From contig JADIYA010000001.1 in NCBI GenBank assembly GCA_016705545.1, forward strand, positions 806,001 to 870,000: a DNA stretch of 64,000 nt, read 5' to 3'. Origin of the DNA: Flavobacteriales bacterium. Lineage in GTDB: Bacteria; Bacteroidota; Bacteroidia; Flavobacteriales_F; PHOS-HE28. The position numbers and the translations under genes are program-made. Below the pieces are notes generated by a model that was given only the letters and a program-made list of their open reading frames with translations, was not told the origin of the DNA and made no database searches. Positions 49,716-58,384 of the stretch are shown one piece after another; position 1 is the first letter of the stretch; each line of letters begins with the position of its first letter.

Positions 49716-50804
49716 GTGATCCAACCTCTCGTCTGTTATCCGCTCGTGTGCTCGATCCTGGTCGTGCTCGCATTCCCTGTGGCCGCGCAACCGAAACGGG
49801 CTGCGCTCCCCGCGATGGATACCAGCCTGGTGCGCGACTACTCCGATAGGCCGGCCGTGCGGCTGTACCTGAGCAGCAAATTCAACAGTATGGTGGTGCG
49901 CGCCAACGAGGCGTTCACAGATCTCCGCTACCGTCCTAATGGCAACTTCAACATGGGTGTCGGGGCCAGCTATCGGCGCCTCACGCTGAACATCGGCTTC
50001 CCGATACCATTCATCAACAATGATGATGAGGCGAAAGGCCGAACGCGATTCCTGGATGCCCAAGCCACCTTGCACACCCAGCGTCAAGCCACCAACCTCT
50101 TCCTTCAGGTATTCAAGGGCTATCGCATCACCTCGCATGAGCCAGCGCGCATCAGGTGGGATCAGACGACCAGCTTTCCCTATCGCCCGGATCTCGTGCA
50201 ATTCAACATCGGGCTCAGCTCGTTGCGCATCGTGAACCATGCGCGCTTCAGCTATCGCGCCACCTTCAACCAGGATGCTTGGCAGCAGCGATCGCAGGGC
50301 ACCTTGCTCTATGGCGGCTACTTAACCTGCTTCGTGGTGAAGGCCGATTCGTCCTTGGTGCCAAGCCTGCTGTTGAGCGAATTCCGCAACAGCGCCACGC
50401 TCACCAAGGGCGTGTTCCTGGATGCAGGACCGATGGGCGGCTATGCGCACACCTTCGTTTACCGCCGTGGATGGTTCTTCACCATCAGTGGTGCGCTGGG
50501 TGCCGGATTGAGCGTGCAGCGACTCGTGCTTCCGGCGACAAAAGGCACCAGCACACGCGTGGACCTCGGGCCGGGGTGGCATGCCCAATTCCGAGCGGGT
50601 GTTGGATACAACAGTCGTTACCGATATGCAGGTCTCCTCTTCAACCAGGAGCACATCGGCTATGTGCTCCGCACGCAGAACACCTTCGCCTGGGATGTGG
50701 GCAACTTCCGATTGATGGTGGTGCAGCGCTTGAAACACCGTCCGAAAAGGGTGGACCGGGGGTTGCGCTGGATGAAGAGGAACTCGGCGCTGCCAGTGCC
50801 CTGA
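49716..50804 (+). CDS. DUF4421 family outer-membrane-like protein
   Basis: A 362-residue exported protein with a signal sequence (VCSILVVLAFPVAAQ). The following sequence has alternating hydrophobic strands: RPAVRLYLSSKFNSMVV, NMGVGASYRRLTLNIGFPI and the later GWFFTISGALGAGLSV, compatible with a beta-barrel of the outer membrane. It fits DUF4421, a Bacteroidota family of unknown function. The GTG at 49716 is used as start; a GTG at 49746 (VCSILVV) would also produce a signal peptide. It converges with the small gene ending at 50821. Confidence 0.78.
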   Translation: MIQPLVCYPLVCSILVVLAFPVAAQPKRAALPAMDTSLVRDYSDRPAVRLYLSSKFNSMVVRANEAFTDLRYRPNGNFNMGVGASYRRLTLNIGFPIPFINNDDEAKGRTRFLDAQATLHTQRQATNLFLQVFKGYRITSHEPARIRWDQTTSFPYRPDLVQFNIGLSSLRIVNHARFSYRATFNQDAWQQRSQGTLLYGGYLTCFVVKADSSLVPSLLLSEFRNSATLTKGVFLDAGPMGGYAHTFVYRRGWFFTISGALGAGLSVQRLVLPATKGTSTRVDLGPGWHAQFRAGVGYNSRYRYAGLLFNQEHIGYVLRTQNTFAWDVGNFRLMVVQRLKHRPKRVDRGLRWMKRNSALPVP

Positions 50805-50820
50805 ACGCACTGTGTTCGGC

Positions 50821-51279
50821 TCAATCGCGATTGGATGCTCCCGCCTCGGACTCTTCTGCTTCGCGTTGTGCTTTGCGCTCGCGGATCCGGGTTCTCATGC
50901 TCCCAATGGCCGAGGCCAAGGTGGACAGCAGGCCGGGGCCCTTCTCCTCCTGGTCGCCGATCAATTTGCCCAAGAGCATGCTGATGCCCGAATAGAGCAA
51001 GCGCTTGCCGAGCCCTCCCTGCATGGAGGCGAAGGCCACGCCAATACTTGAGACCGTTGATCCCGAGAGATGACCCCCGAGCAGTTCTTGCAAGCGACGA
51101 TAGGGCTTCCAGCTGCGTAGCGCATCGCCCATCGCATCGCGCAGCAAGAGTCCGCGCGTGGCCGGCTCCTTCAGCACAGACCAGCTCTCCTTCAGTTTCT
51201 GGGCATACGCGTCCCGTTCTTCACGCGCGCTGAGCTTCGCCGCACGGAACTGCTCCAACGTGGCGTACCTAGTTGTCAT
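50821..51279 (-). CDS. Hypothetical protein, co-transcribed with the holin-like gene (152 aa)
   Basis: A 152-residue protein, charged at both ends with a moderately hydrophobic middle (STVSSIGVAFASMQGGLGKRLLYSGISMLLGKLIG). The N-terminus is helical and Lys/Glu-rich (EQFRAAKLSAREERDAYAQK), and the C-terminus is a charged Arg/Glu tail. The start overlaps the end of the upstream holin-like gene by 11 bases, so the two are translated from one message. Related proteins accompany phage_holin_3_6 and YtxH genes in Bacteroidota and Proteobacteria; their function is not known. Confidence 0.72.
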   Translation of the reverse strand: MTTRYATLEQFRAAKLSAREERDAYAQKLKESWSVLKEPATRGLLLRDAMGDALRSWKPYRRLQELLGGHLSGSTVSSIGVAFASMQGGLGKRLLYSGISMLLGKLIGDQEEKGPGLLSTLASAIGSMRTRIRERKAQREAEESEAGASNRD

Positions 51280-51679
51280 CGTTCAGCTCATTGATGCGGT
51301 CGAGGACGAAGCGATCACGCGCGCCATTCCTCCACCATAGGAGGAATGCGGCCATGAAAAGGACATAAATGCCCGCTACGATCACGAATCCTAGCGAACG
51401 GGAGGCGAGCAGGTCTCCCAAGTAGAACGCCAATGCCAGGTTCAGGAAGACCAGCGCAATCGCAAGCATGCCGAAGACCACGGCCTGCTCCAGAACCTTG
51501 CTCATCAGGGTACTGGCCTTTTCGGTGGCGTGCAGCGTCAAGTAATGCTTCTGGGCATTCAAGTACCCTTTCACGTCGAGCACGAAACCATCCATGAAGA
51601 CGCTGAAGTCCGTTCTGCTGCCTTCATCAGTGCCGGACGCAGCGGCTGCTTGGCCGTTGTGGTTCTCTGTAGCGCTCAT
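51269..51679 (-). CDS. Phage-holin-like (holin-X/DUF1469-type) membrane protein
   Basis: A 136-residue protein with a soluble N-terminal third and two adjacent membrane helices (VFGMLAIALVFLNLALAFYLG and LGFVIVAGIYVLFMAAFLLW), the pattern of the putative actinobacterial holin-X/phage_holin_3_6 families, which are cellular envelope proteins despite the name. The start at 51679 (MSATENHNGQ) removes a 9-residue extension. The two-gene unit with 50821-51279 sits opposite the YtxH gene, as often seen in stress-related envelope loci. Confidence 0.75.
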   Translation of the reverse strand: MSATENHNGQAAAASGTDEGSRTDFSVFMDGFVLDVKGYLNAQKHYLTLHATEKASTLMSKVLEQAVVFGMLAIALVFLNLALAFYLGDLLASRSLGFVIVAGIYVLFMAAFLLWWRNGARDRFVLDRINELNDDN

Positions 51680-52415
51680 GGTATCCCGTTTGGCAGCACA
51701 AGGCAATCAGTCGGCCACATTGCCCTGCGCTCGTGCATCACATCGGCCGCTAGCCGCAAACGTGCCCATTGCCATGCGCTAACCAATTCCTCGCTCAATA
51801 GAGCATTGCCCTTGATGGGGTGGATCCTCCCCGTCTCGAGCATGTTCTTCCCGATATGCCCACACGCGCATGCACCCAAGTGACCCCGCGGTATCGTGCT
51901 ACCCGATCCGCCGCGCAGCAATCCTAAGTCTCAACAACTCGCCAAGTGGAAGAAACGAGAGCCAACTCCAACAACGACTTGAGCATGGCGTGCGTTCGCA
52001 AGGTTGTGGCCTGATCCGCCAGTTCATCATGTTGGTTATCCGGTATCGCCACGAAGGTTCCCACGACCATGGCAGTGGTTCTGAACCGTTTACCCATAAG
52101 GTGAACGGGGCAGCGCAATACCTCATAGTGATTCCGTCCGCTGATTGAGCAAAGCACCCCTCCCGACCACAACGAGATCTAGTTAACAGGTCCTCATGCC
52201 GCAGTGGCTTTCACTGGACAGGTCGCGAAGCCAAGTGTGGAAATCCCGCCCCGGACCACCGGCTGAGGGGGAGCGATCTGTACGCTCGTTGGTCATCACA
52301 GCCGCTCCTGATCGCGCTGGGAACATTGCTGCTCTAGGGATTCATCGGGCATGCCGATTCCCGGCACGGCATCAGACAACAGAAAGGCAACACTAACCCT
52401 AATACACCCCGCACC
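51680..52415. other. Long intergenic region between holin-like and YtxH genes
   Basis: About 735 bases with no convincing gene on either strand; the few open frames have no recognisable family, signal peptide or membrane pattern. It must contain the divergent promoters of the holin-like operon and ytxH. I looked for GG-N10-GC sigma-54 sites and for TAnnTTTG boxes and found nothing I would defend. ATGCCG and CGGCAT (about 52349-52370) form a weak 6-bp inverted repeat. Confidence 0.5.
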
Positions 52416-52730
52416 ATGTCGACCAAAAGCACCATCGCCATTGCCCTTACCGCCCTCGCAGCAGGCGCGGCCATCGGTCTTCTCGTGGCCCCTGCATCAG
52501 GCGCCGAGACCCGCAAGAAGCTCGCGAAGAAGGGAAAGGACCTCAAGGACCGCCTCGCCGAGATGCTCGAAGAGGGCAGTGAGCTCATCGACAAGCTGAA
52601 AGATGATGCGAGCGACCTCACCAGCAAAGCGAAGGATGCCACCGTAGCTGCGAAGGACCGCGCGAAGGACGCTGCGAACGAAATGGCCTCCGCTTCGCGC
52701 AGCGCTGCTAACGGCGGCTACAAGGGCTGA
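52416..52730 (+). CDS. YtxH-domain protein
   Basis: A 104-residue protein of the YtxH family, small envelope proteins linked to general stress. One hydrophobic segment lies at the start (STIAIALTALAAGAAIGLLV), immediately followed by APASGAETRKKLAKKG, the signature junction of the family. The rest is a highly charged helix with Lys/Asp/Ala heptads (KDDASDLTSKAKDATVAAKD), also reminiscent of LEA-like proteins. A strong terminator follows 22 bases after the stop, so it forms its own unit. Confidence 0.88.
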   Translation: MSTKSTIAIALTALAAGAAIGLLVAPASGAETRKKLAKKGKDLKDRLAEMLEEGSELIDKLKDDASDLTSKAKDATVAAKDRAKDAANEMASASRSAANGGYKG

Positions 52731-52752
52731 CCCGTCGCGCCAGTCCACGCTC

Positions 52753-52789
52753 AAACCCCGGCACCTGGTGAAACAGGATGCCGGGGTTT
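52753..52789 (+). terminator. Rho-independent terminator after the YtxH gene
   Basis: AAACCCCGGCA and TGCCGGGGTTT form an 11-bp stem (52753-52763 with 52779-52789), with CCTG/CAGG pairing further inside. The run TTT ends the arm. Confidence 0.8.
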
Positions 52790-53149
52790 CTGCATGTGCC
52801 CAACATTGAACCCTCTCCTGCCTTCATTCTCATGATGCGGTGGGTATTGGAGCCGCTTGCGGCAATGCGAGCGGCTCCAGCATCGTGCCAAGGCCGCTCC
52901 GCCGGGTCGAACCGCGAATACGTGCTGCGCGCCGTGGAGTCGCTTGCACGAATGGGAAAGGATCTCCACTTATGCTGCCCGCGCATTCACTATGCGAATC
53001 GCAATGAAGACCGCATGCAAACCGTCCCTTGCGGCTTCTCGCGCAGTCGTTGCGCTCGGACATTAAGCGGCATGTCGTTGGGTGGCTGGGCAGGAACGGC
53101 GCTCGCTCGCCGTTGACCATTCTCTTCACCAACAAACCCTTCATCGAAT
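52790..53149 (+). other. Intergenic region before the OmpA-like lipoprotein gene
   Basis: About 360 bases without a supportable gene. The open frames here on both strands have no family features. It probably carries the promoter of the gene at 53150, but no clear -7 box was seen. Confidence 0.45.
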
Positions 53150-53821
53150 ATGCGACCCATCCCAGTGACCGCTGCAATCGCCCTCGGAATCGTGCTCATG
53201 CTCCCAGCCTGCAACTCATCACGCGCAGTCAAGGGAGGAGCTGTTGGCGCTGGCGTCGGAGCCGGTGCAGGAGCCATCATCGGGAACCAGTTCGGTGACA
53301 GGGGCACCGCGATCGGTGCCATCATCGGTGCTGCAGTGGGCGGCACCACGGGGGCGCTAATCGGCCGGCACATGGATAAGCAGGCCGAGGAATTGCGCGC
53401 AGACCTCGAAGGCGCCACCATCACCCGCGTTGGAGAAGGCATCCGGATCACCTTCGACAGCGGCCTGCTGTTCGCGGTGAACGAGAGCTCGTTGAGCGGA
53501 ACAGCCCAAGGCAACCTGATGAAGCTGGCCACTACCTTAAATAAATACGACGATACCGAAGTGCTCGTTGAGGGGCACACAGATGCCGACGGAGCGGACG
53601 AAATGAATCAGGCGCTCTCCATGCGGAGAGCGCGGCAAGTGAGCACCTTCCTCGTCGGCGAAGGCGTGCTTTCCACGCGCCTAAGCACCGCTGGCTATGG
53701 AGAGGCACAGCCCGTAAGCGACAATGCAAACGCCGAGGGCAAAGCAGCCAATCGCCGGGTGGAGATCGCCATCTACGCCAACAAGCGCATGAAGAGGGCT
53801 GCCGAACGCGGGCAGCTCTAA
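53150..53821 (+). CDS. OmpA-family lipoprotein with glycine-zipper segment
   Basis: A 223-residue lipoprotein (signal ending LMLPAC). A glycine-zipper segment follows (residues 30-70: AVGAGVGAGAGAIIGNQFG, AIGAIIGAAVGGTTGALIG), likely inserted in or lying on a membrane. The C-terminal OmpA/MotB domain binds peptidoglycan: TEVLVEGHTDADGADEMNQ, LSMRRARQVSTFL and GYGEAQPV with NRRVEIAIY. The order is typical of YiaD-type outer-membrane lipoproteins. It tethers the outer membrane to the wall and fits the stress-envelope character of this region. Confidence 0.93.
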   Translation: MRPIPVTAAIALGIVLMLPACNSSRAVKGGAVGAGVGAGAGAIIGNQFGDRGTAIGAIIGAAVGGTTGALIGRHMDKQAEELRADLEGATITRVGEGIRITFDSGLLFAVNESSLSGTAQGNLMKLATTLNKYDDTEVLVEGHTDADGADEMNQALSMRRARQVSTFLVGEGVLSTRLSTAGYGEAQPVSDNANAEGKAANRRVEIAIYANKRMKRAAERGQL

Positions 53822-53930
53822 GGGATGAACGGCTCACCTGCGAACACCTGACTCAATTTCCCAGGACCAGCAATTCAATGTTCCTGGCCCTGAAGTTCCA
53901 AGGGTCCTGCAAGACCGCAAGGGCACCGAC

Positions 53931-54068
53931 ATGCCCGCTGCACGCACGATCCTGGTGGTCATCCTTGCGACGAGCACCGCTGTCGTGCTCTTCCTTTCCC
54001 TCCGCTTCGTTATTCTCGATATGGGCAGCAAGGACAATGCAGCGCCACGGCAAGAGCGCACTCGATAG
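53931..54068 (+). CDS. Possible small membrane protein (45 aa)
   Basis: A 45-codon frame starting MPAARTILVVILATSTAVVL, with a single long hydrophobic segment and a charged C-terminal tail. It lies between the OmpA-like gene and the convergent AI-2E-type transporter gene. There is no family I can match, and small hydrophobic frames can arise by chance in GC-rich DNA. The single-helix design and the setting among other small membrane genes are the only support. Confidence 0.35.
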   Translation: MPAARTILVVILATSTAVVLFLSLRFVILDMGSKDNAAPRQERTR

Positions 54069-54139
54069 TGGCCCGCGATCGCAGGTGGCGCTTCGGCTGC
54101 GCAATGGGCATTGTTGCCAAGAAACCTGCCCGGAATCCG

Positions 54140-55270
54140 CTAGTGCCGGGCGGCTCGAAGCTTCTCCAGCGCCTTCAACCGGAAGATCGCGCGCCGCGCT
54201 TCGGAGTCTTCGTCAGCCAGCACCAGCCCGAACGGCTCCAAGCCGGGCACCCGATCGAAGATCACTTTGAGCATCGCAGTGAGCGGGACGGCTAGGAACA
54301 TGCCCGGTATGCCCCACAGCGCTCCGCCGATCATCACGACGATGATGGAGACGAGCGCGTTCAGTTCCACACGCGAGGCCACCACCTTGGGAACGATGAA
54401 GTTATTGTCCAGGAACTGGATGAATACGTAGAGCGCCAGAACCCAAAGCGCCGCGCTAGGCCCCAAGGTGGCCAAGGCGATGACCATGGGCAATGTGGTC
54501 GCGATGATCATGCCGATGTAGGGGATGAGATTCAGCAACGCACCGATCACCGCGAGGAGCAGCGCGTACTCAACCCCGATGATCATGAGGCCCGCCCAAT
54601 TCAACGCGGTCACGATGCCCGCTTCGAACAACAGGCCCACCAAGTACCGCTGCACCACCCCTTTTGCCTGGGCGAGCACATCGCTGAGCACCTCTTGGTT
54701 CTTCAGCGGGAATAGCGCGGTGATGAAGGCGATGAGCAGCCGCTTGTACAAGAGCAGCAGGAAGGTGAATACCGGTAAGAGGAAGAAGAAGCCGAACAAT
54801 GACCCCACCGTGGTCAATGTCTTCCCGACGAATGAACCCCCTTGTGCCATGCCTTGGTCCTTCATCTTCTCCACTGCATCGTTCACTTCTCCACGCTTCA
54901 TGTTAAAGGCCTGCTGCGCCCATTTCCCAGCGTCAGCACCCATCTCGATCAGCCTCTGTTTCAGTTCGGGCAGTGTCTCAGCGAAGTGCGCCGCCTGGCT
55001 TACGATGAAATAGCCCAGGCCCACCAAGGCAAGCATGGCCACCATAACCACGATGCCGATGGCCACGACGCGATTAATCCCCCTGGCGAGGAGGTTCACC
55101 AATGGGTTGAGCAGCATGGCCAGGAGCAGCGCGAAGAGCAAGGGCACCACGATGGACTGCGTGATGGAAAGGGCGTAGAAGAACGCCACAAGACCCAACA
55201 TGATCATGCTGAGCTTGTGGTACTGCGGCTGTATGACTTGCCGCTGGCCGTTGGCAGCCTTGTCCGGCAT
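54140..55270 (-). CDS. AI-2E/PerM-family transporter
   Basis: A 376-residue polytopic membrane protein of the AI-2 exporter (PerM/YdiK/TqsA) family. Landmarks are the two N-terminal helices (FFYALSITQSIVVPLLFALL), the DUF20 block LFEAGIVTALNWAGLMIIGV, LLNLIPYIGMIIATTLPMV and the C-terminal IVPKVVASRVELNALV, which are strongly family-typical. Members export AI-2, ions or lipids, and which one applies here is unknown. It is the first of a minus-strand group that includes the small gene at 55292 (22 bases upstream). Confidence 0.9.
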   Translation of the reverse strand: MPDKAANGQRQVIQPQYHKLSMIMLGLVAFFYALSITQSIVVPLLFALLLAMLLNPLVNLLARGINRVVAIGIVVMVAMLALVGLGYFIVSQAAHFAETLPELKQRLIEMGADAGKWAQQAFNMKRGEVNDAVEKMKDQGMAQGGSFVGKTLTTVGSLFGFFFLLPVFTFLLLLYKRLLIAFITALFPLKNQEVLSDVLAQAKGVVQRYLVGLLFEAGIVTALNWAGLMIIGVEYALLLAVIGALLNLIPYIGMIIATTLPMVIALATLGPSAALWVLALYVFIQFLDNNFIVPKVVASRVELNALVSIIVVMIGGALWGIPGMFLAVPLTAMLKVIFDRVPGLEPFGLVLADEDSEARRAIFRLKALEKLRAARH

Positions 55271-55291
55271 TGTGCTTGGCTGGGTGGCGTT

Positions 55292-55642
55292 CTAGAGCAG
55301 GATAACGAGCAGGATGATGATGAGCAGGAGGCCTGCGGTGGAGATGTAGACCACAGTGCCTCCGCGGTTGAGCTCCTTCATCTCGCCTCTCAATCCCTTC
55401 CACTCGGAGCGGAGCGCCTCACGCTGGCTGGGGTCAAGGGACGAACGGTCCGTGGTCATCAAAACCTCCAAGCGCTCCTTGATCTCCAGCACGCGCGCTT
55501 GCTCCGCCAAGGGTAACTGCGCGAAGCGCTCCTGGTTGATGCGCACTTCCCGCTCAGATGCTCTTGGTGCCGCAGCGCCATCAGTGGAGGTGAAGGCCAG
55601 CGCCAATGCGAAGATGATCCCGATGTGCCGTGCGCTGCTCAT
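55292..55642 (-). CDS. Small exported protein with C-terminal membrane anchor (116 aa)
   Basis: A 116-residue protein with a signal-like N-terminus (IGIIFALALAFTSTDGAA) and a C-terminal helix (GTVVYISTAGLLLIIILLVILL) that would hold it in the inner membrane, with a helical, charged segment of about 70 residues in the periplasm (AQLPLAEQARVLEIKERLEV). The ATG at 55642 is used; the longer frame overlaps the upstream gene. No known family is recognised, although similar genes accompany AI-2E transporters in Bacteroidota. Confidence 0.68.
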   Translation of the reverse strand: MSSARHIGIIFALALAFTSTDGAAAPRASEREVRINQERFAQLPLAEQARVLEIKERLEVLMTTDRSSLDPSQREALRSEWKGLRGEMKELNRGGTVVYISTAGLLLIIILLVILL

Positions 55643-55674
55643 TCCGTGTTGGTTGTTGTAGATCGGGGCGTTGA

Positions 55675-56298
55675 TCACTTCTTCAGCCCGAAGCGCACAC
55701 CGGTGCATACATAGATGTTGTTCACCTTGGGGTTCGTGTTGACGCCATCGCCCTTGAACACGTTCGTCATGGCCACGTCGTATCCGCCTTCGAGGAAGAG
55801 GAACTTGTACTCCACCCCGAAACCGGCTCCGAGGTACCACTGCGTAGAGCGCGTGGTCACATTGAGCGAGTTGTTGTCCGAATCGGCATTGATGGCAACC
55901 AGCGCGGTAGGGCCACCCATGACATAGGCGTTGAACCCGTTCTCTTCATTCGGCGCAAGCAATCGCGCGCCAAGCAGCACGGGAATGCGCAGCGCGCGGC
56001 TGGTGTACTTGTACTCGCTGGCCGTTCCATTAAAGCTGCCATCCGGGCCAATGCCCTGCACCGTGTATCGCAGGTTGCGCACTTGGAGGTGCAGGCCCGG
56101 CTTCACGAAGAGGCGCTCGCCAATGAGCACGTCCACCCCGAATTGGTAACCGGCGCGACCCGCCCATTTCTCGGATCCCGATTCACGGATGTTGCTGCCG
56201 GAGTATCCGCCGCCAAGGCGAAGCTCCTGGGCTTGCAGTGTGGCGGCTGCGCCGTTGAAGAGAAGAAGGGCCAGCGCTAGCTTGAAGTGAGGTTTCAT
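55675..56298 (-). CDS. Outer membrane beta-barrel protein (PorT-like family)
   Basis: A 207-residue exported protein starting at 56298 with a signal peptide (MKPHFKLALALLLFNGAAA). The body alternates hydrophobic and polar residues with glycines and aromatic strand ends: GGGYSGSNIRESG, RLFVKPGLHLQVRNLRY, RIPVLLGARLL and FLFLEGGYDVAMTNVF, a pattern of small eight-stranded outer membrane barrels (outer membrane protein beta-barrel/PorT family). A perfect inverted repeat lies 15 bases upstream of the start. Confidence 0.82.
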   Translation of the reverse strand: MKPHFKLALALLLFNGAAATLQAQELRLGGGYSGSNIRESGSEKWAGRAGYQFGVDVLIGERLFVKPGLHLQVRNLRYTVQGIGPDGSFNGTASEYKYTSRALRIPVLLGARLLAPNEENGFNAYVMGGPTALVAINADSDNNSLNVTTRSTQWYLGAGFGVEYKFLFLEGGYDVAMTNVFKGDGVNTNPKVNNIYVCTGVRFGLKK

Positions 56299-56312
56299 GA
56301 TTCGTGGTTGAA

Positions 56313-56332
56313 GGCAAGGATGTGTCCTTGCC
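56313..56332. repeat. Perfect inverted repeat upstream of the beta-barrel gene
   Basis: GGCAAGGA-TGTG-TCCTTGCC: two perfect 8-base arms with a 4-base loop, 15 bases before the ATG at 56298. It may be an operator or a leader hairpin of the barrel gene. Confidence 0.5.
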
Positions 56333-56556
56333 AATGCCCTCAGGTCAACAAGCAATCCACGTTCATGCGCTACGGGTCATTGTCGCTTCTGCAGGTGCTC
56401 AACACTCGCAGGAAATCGCCTGCCGGTGCAGCGCTGGTGCATGTCTGCCTTTGTCGTTCATAAACGATCATGGGGCCAACCGATGCATGTTTCTTGAGCC
56501 ATTGGCGGGACATGCGCTCCACGCATTGCGGAGAAAGCGCCCCAATCGCGCACCGA

Positions 56557-56727
56557 TCACCTCAAGCGACGATGCACGAAGGATAGCAGCACGCCAATTA
56601 CGAAGAGGACAAAGAAGAGGAGGGAAAGGAACTGGGTGATGACGGCTCCTTTGGTGGTCATCCCGATATAACCGACCGCGGCCGTGATGATCGAAAGGGC
56701 CAGGAAGATCGCAGTCGAGCGAAGCAT
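56557..56727 (-). CDS. DUF1328-family small membrane protein (56 aa)
   Basis: A 56-residue protein starting at ATG 56727 (MLRSTAIFLALSII) with two hydrophobic segments (STAIFLALSIITAAVGYIGM and FLSLLFFVLFVIGVLLSFV). The beginning MLR plus aliphatic helix, a glycine turn and a phenylalanine-rich second helix are the usual signature of DUF1328 (YtjA-like) proteins. Such proteins are common in stress-gene neighbourhoods. The longer frame to 56868 is rejected because its N-terminal part lacks the family pattern. Confidence 0.75.
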   Translation of the reverse strand: MLRSTAIFLALSIITAAVGYIGMTTKGAVITQFLSLLFFVLFVIGVLLSFVHRRLR

Positions 56728-56899
56728 GCGCGAGGCAGCACCAGCGCCATGCCGAGGATTAGTGCGTGCGCTTGTCGCGATTGCTAGGCTATTGCGGTCG
56801 CGGCCTGTCAGTATCGACAGGGCGCTAGTCGCATTCCCGAAACGGGCAAGTTCGCGCAAGGCGCTCAACGCTAATTGGAAAGAACCGCCACATAGGCCG

Positions 56900-57986
56900 C
56901 TACTCCTCCTTCTTGCCGAAAATCCGTTTCAGCATGCCCGGCTTGGCCGAATCCCCATCGAGCGGTGAGGAGATGTTGATCTCACGGTCAATCGCAGGAT
57001 CCAATGCCCGTACAAACGCGTTGCGCAGCAGATGCATCACTGCTGGCCAAGTGCGCACATCGGGTCCGTCGAGCTCCCCCTCCAGCATCACCTTGGTGGC
57101 TACCTGGTCCTTGCTGGGGTTAGTGAGGATCGCTCCTGCTGTTCCCACCAGGCCTTTCCCAGAGCTGGCGCAGCAGGTTGTCCTTCCGATCTTCCTTCCC
57201 CAAGACATCAAGGTCTTTGATGATCGGCTTTACATAACCCTTGAATGCGCCGTCGCGCGTGGCGATCTCGGTGTACAAGGAGAGCGTCCCTTTGTTCACA
57301 TCGAAGTCGGCATAGGCCTGGAAGAAGTCGTTCACCGCGGGAAGCTGCATGCCCACCACGCTGAGGTTCATGTCGAAGAGGCTCTGCTGGCTCAGCGGGT
57401 CCAGGGCCATGTTGAACTTCATATTCCCACCATAGAGGAGGGCCGTTGATTCGATGGTTGCAGGGAGGAGATCCTCCGTATCCACTACGGAGGATAGATT
57501 CATGGCCAAGGCCTCCAATTCGGTGAGGGCAAGGTGCAGTGGCGGCTTCGAGCCATGGTCCGCATATTCCAAGCTGCCATTGTGCAGCGTGAGCCGGTTG
57601 ATGCGCAACGGCATGAAGTCCTTCAACAGATTGCCCAAGCTGGCGGTGTCCTTTTGAATCTCGCCTGGCTCGGTTCTGTTCCGGGTGAAGCGCAGCCGGG
57701 GCTTCTCGATCACGAGTTCGCCAACAAGGCCGCCCTCGAGCAAGGCCGCCCACTCCACGCTCAGGTCAACGGTCGCCGCACTGATGAACTTCGTTCGTTC
57801 TTGGGTGGCCGTGTCCACTTTGTCCAGATAGAACGCCTCGATGCTGTACGCACCCCGATAGATGGCAAGGTCCAGGTCGGTGATGTGCCCGTAGTAGCCC
57901 GGAATGTTCGCCAGGCGCTGGTTAGCGAAGTGCAGCAGCACATAAGGCATGGCGACGCGCGCCGCAACCAACGCGCCCAGCACCAT
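56900..57986 (-). CDS. DUF748/AsmA-like membrane protein, frameshifted
   Basis: About 361 residues after frame repair. It has one N-terminal membrane helix (MVLGALVAARVAMPYVLLHF), then a periplasmic beta-rich DUF748 domain: GHITDLDLAIYRGAYSIEAF, IEKPRLRFTRNRTEPGEIQ, INRLTLHNGSLEYADHGSK, GTLSLYTEIATRDGAFKGYV. The last part (GLVGTAGAILTNPSKDQVAT to FGKKEE) is in another frame. The total span is one base too long, and the junction is at AAA on the minus strand (57155-57157); AA would give LRQLWEGLVGTAGA. A sequencing insertion is likely. The ATG at 57986 may not be the true start, since basic residues precede it and a TTG at 58064 is available. Confidence 0.78.
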
Positions 57987-58384
57987 GAGCCATGTCCTTG
58001 CGCGTCGGAAGGACCTGCTGCGTAATGGCTTGGCGGGAACGACCCCGGGACCTGGTGATGAGTTCAAATGGACTTGTGGCGCGAGTGAGATGCTGTGGCT
58101 CTGGAAGGGAACATCGAGCCGCGAGCCATTTCGGCCCGTGACGGTGCAAATGAGGGGTGTTGATGGATTTCCGTGGGGATTCCATTCCCCGCCGATTGGG
58201 CAATTGAATCCCCACGCCTCATAAGTGCCGAGGCGCCAGGTCGGCTTCCAGTGGCGGTGAACCTGCTCCGTAGGCAGCGAGGCATGCTTTTCGGGCCATG
58301 GCAATGGTGCCCGAGCAACATCCTCCGCATTGCCCAAGGATGCCGTTTGGGTCGAGTCAGCGTAGCTTGCCTGAGTCACGTACC
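57987..58384. other. Divergent intergenic region with long inverted repeat
   Basis: This 398-base gap separates the DUF748 gene and the receiver gene. It contains a perfect 11-bp inverted repeat, CGTGGGGATTC (58172-58182) and GAATCCCCACG (58206-58216), 23 bases apart. TCCATTTG on the minus strand at 58066-58073 is a weak -7 box for the DUF748 gene. I see no gene in it. Confidence 0.55.

Noticed and set aside
51870..52148. A 92-residue frame in the long gap before the YtxH gene
   Set aside because: No signal peptide, membrane segment, family motif or good start context; frames of this size occur by chance in GC-rich DNA.
46600..58384. Sigma-54 (GG-N10-GC) sites before the stress-type genes
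   Set aside because: I checked the gaps before the small stress genes and found only poor matches, none with both a TGGCAC-like and a TTGC-like element at the right distance.
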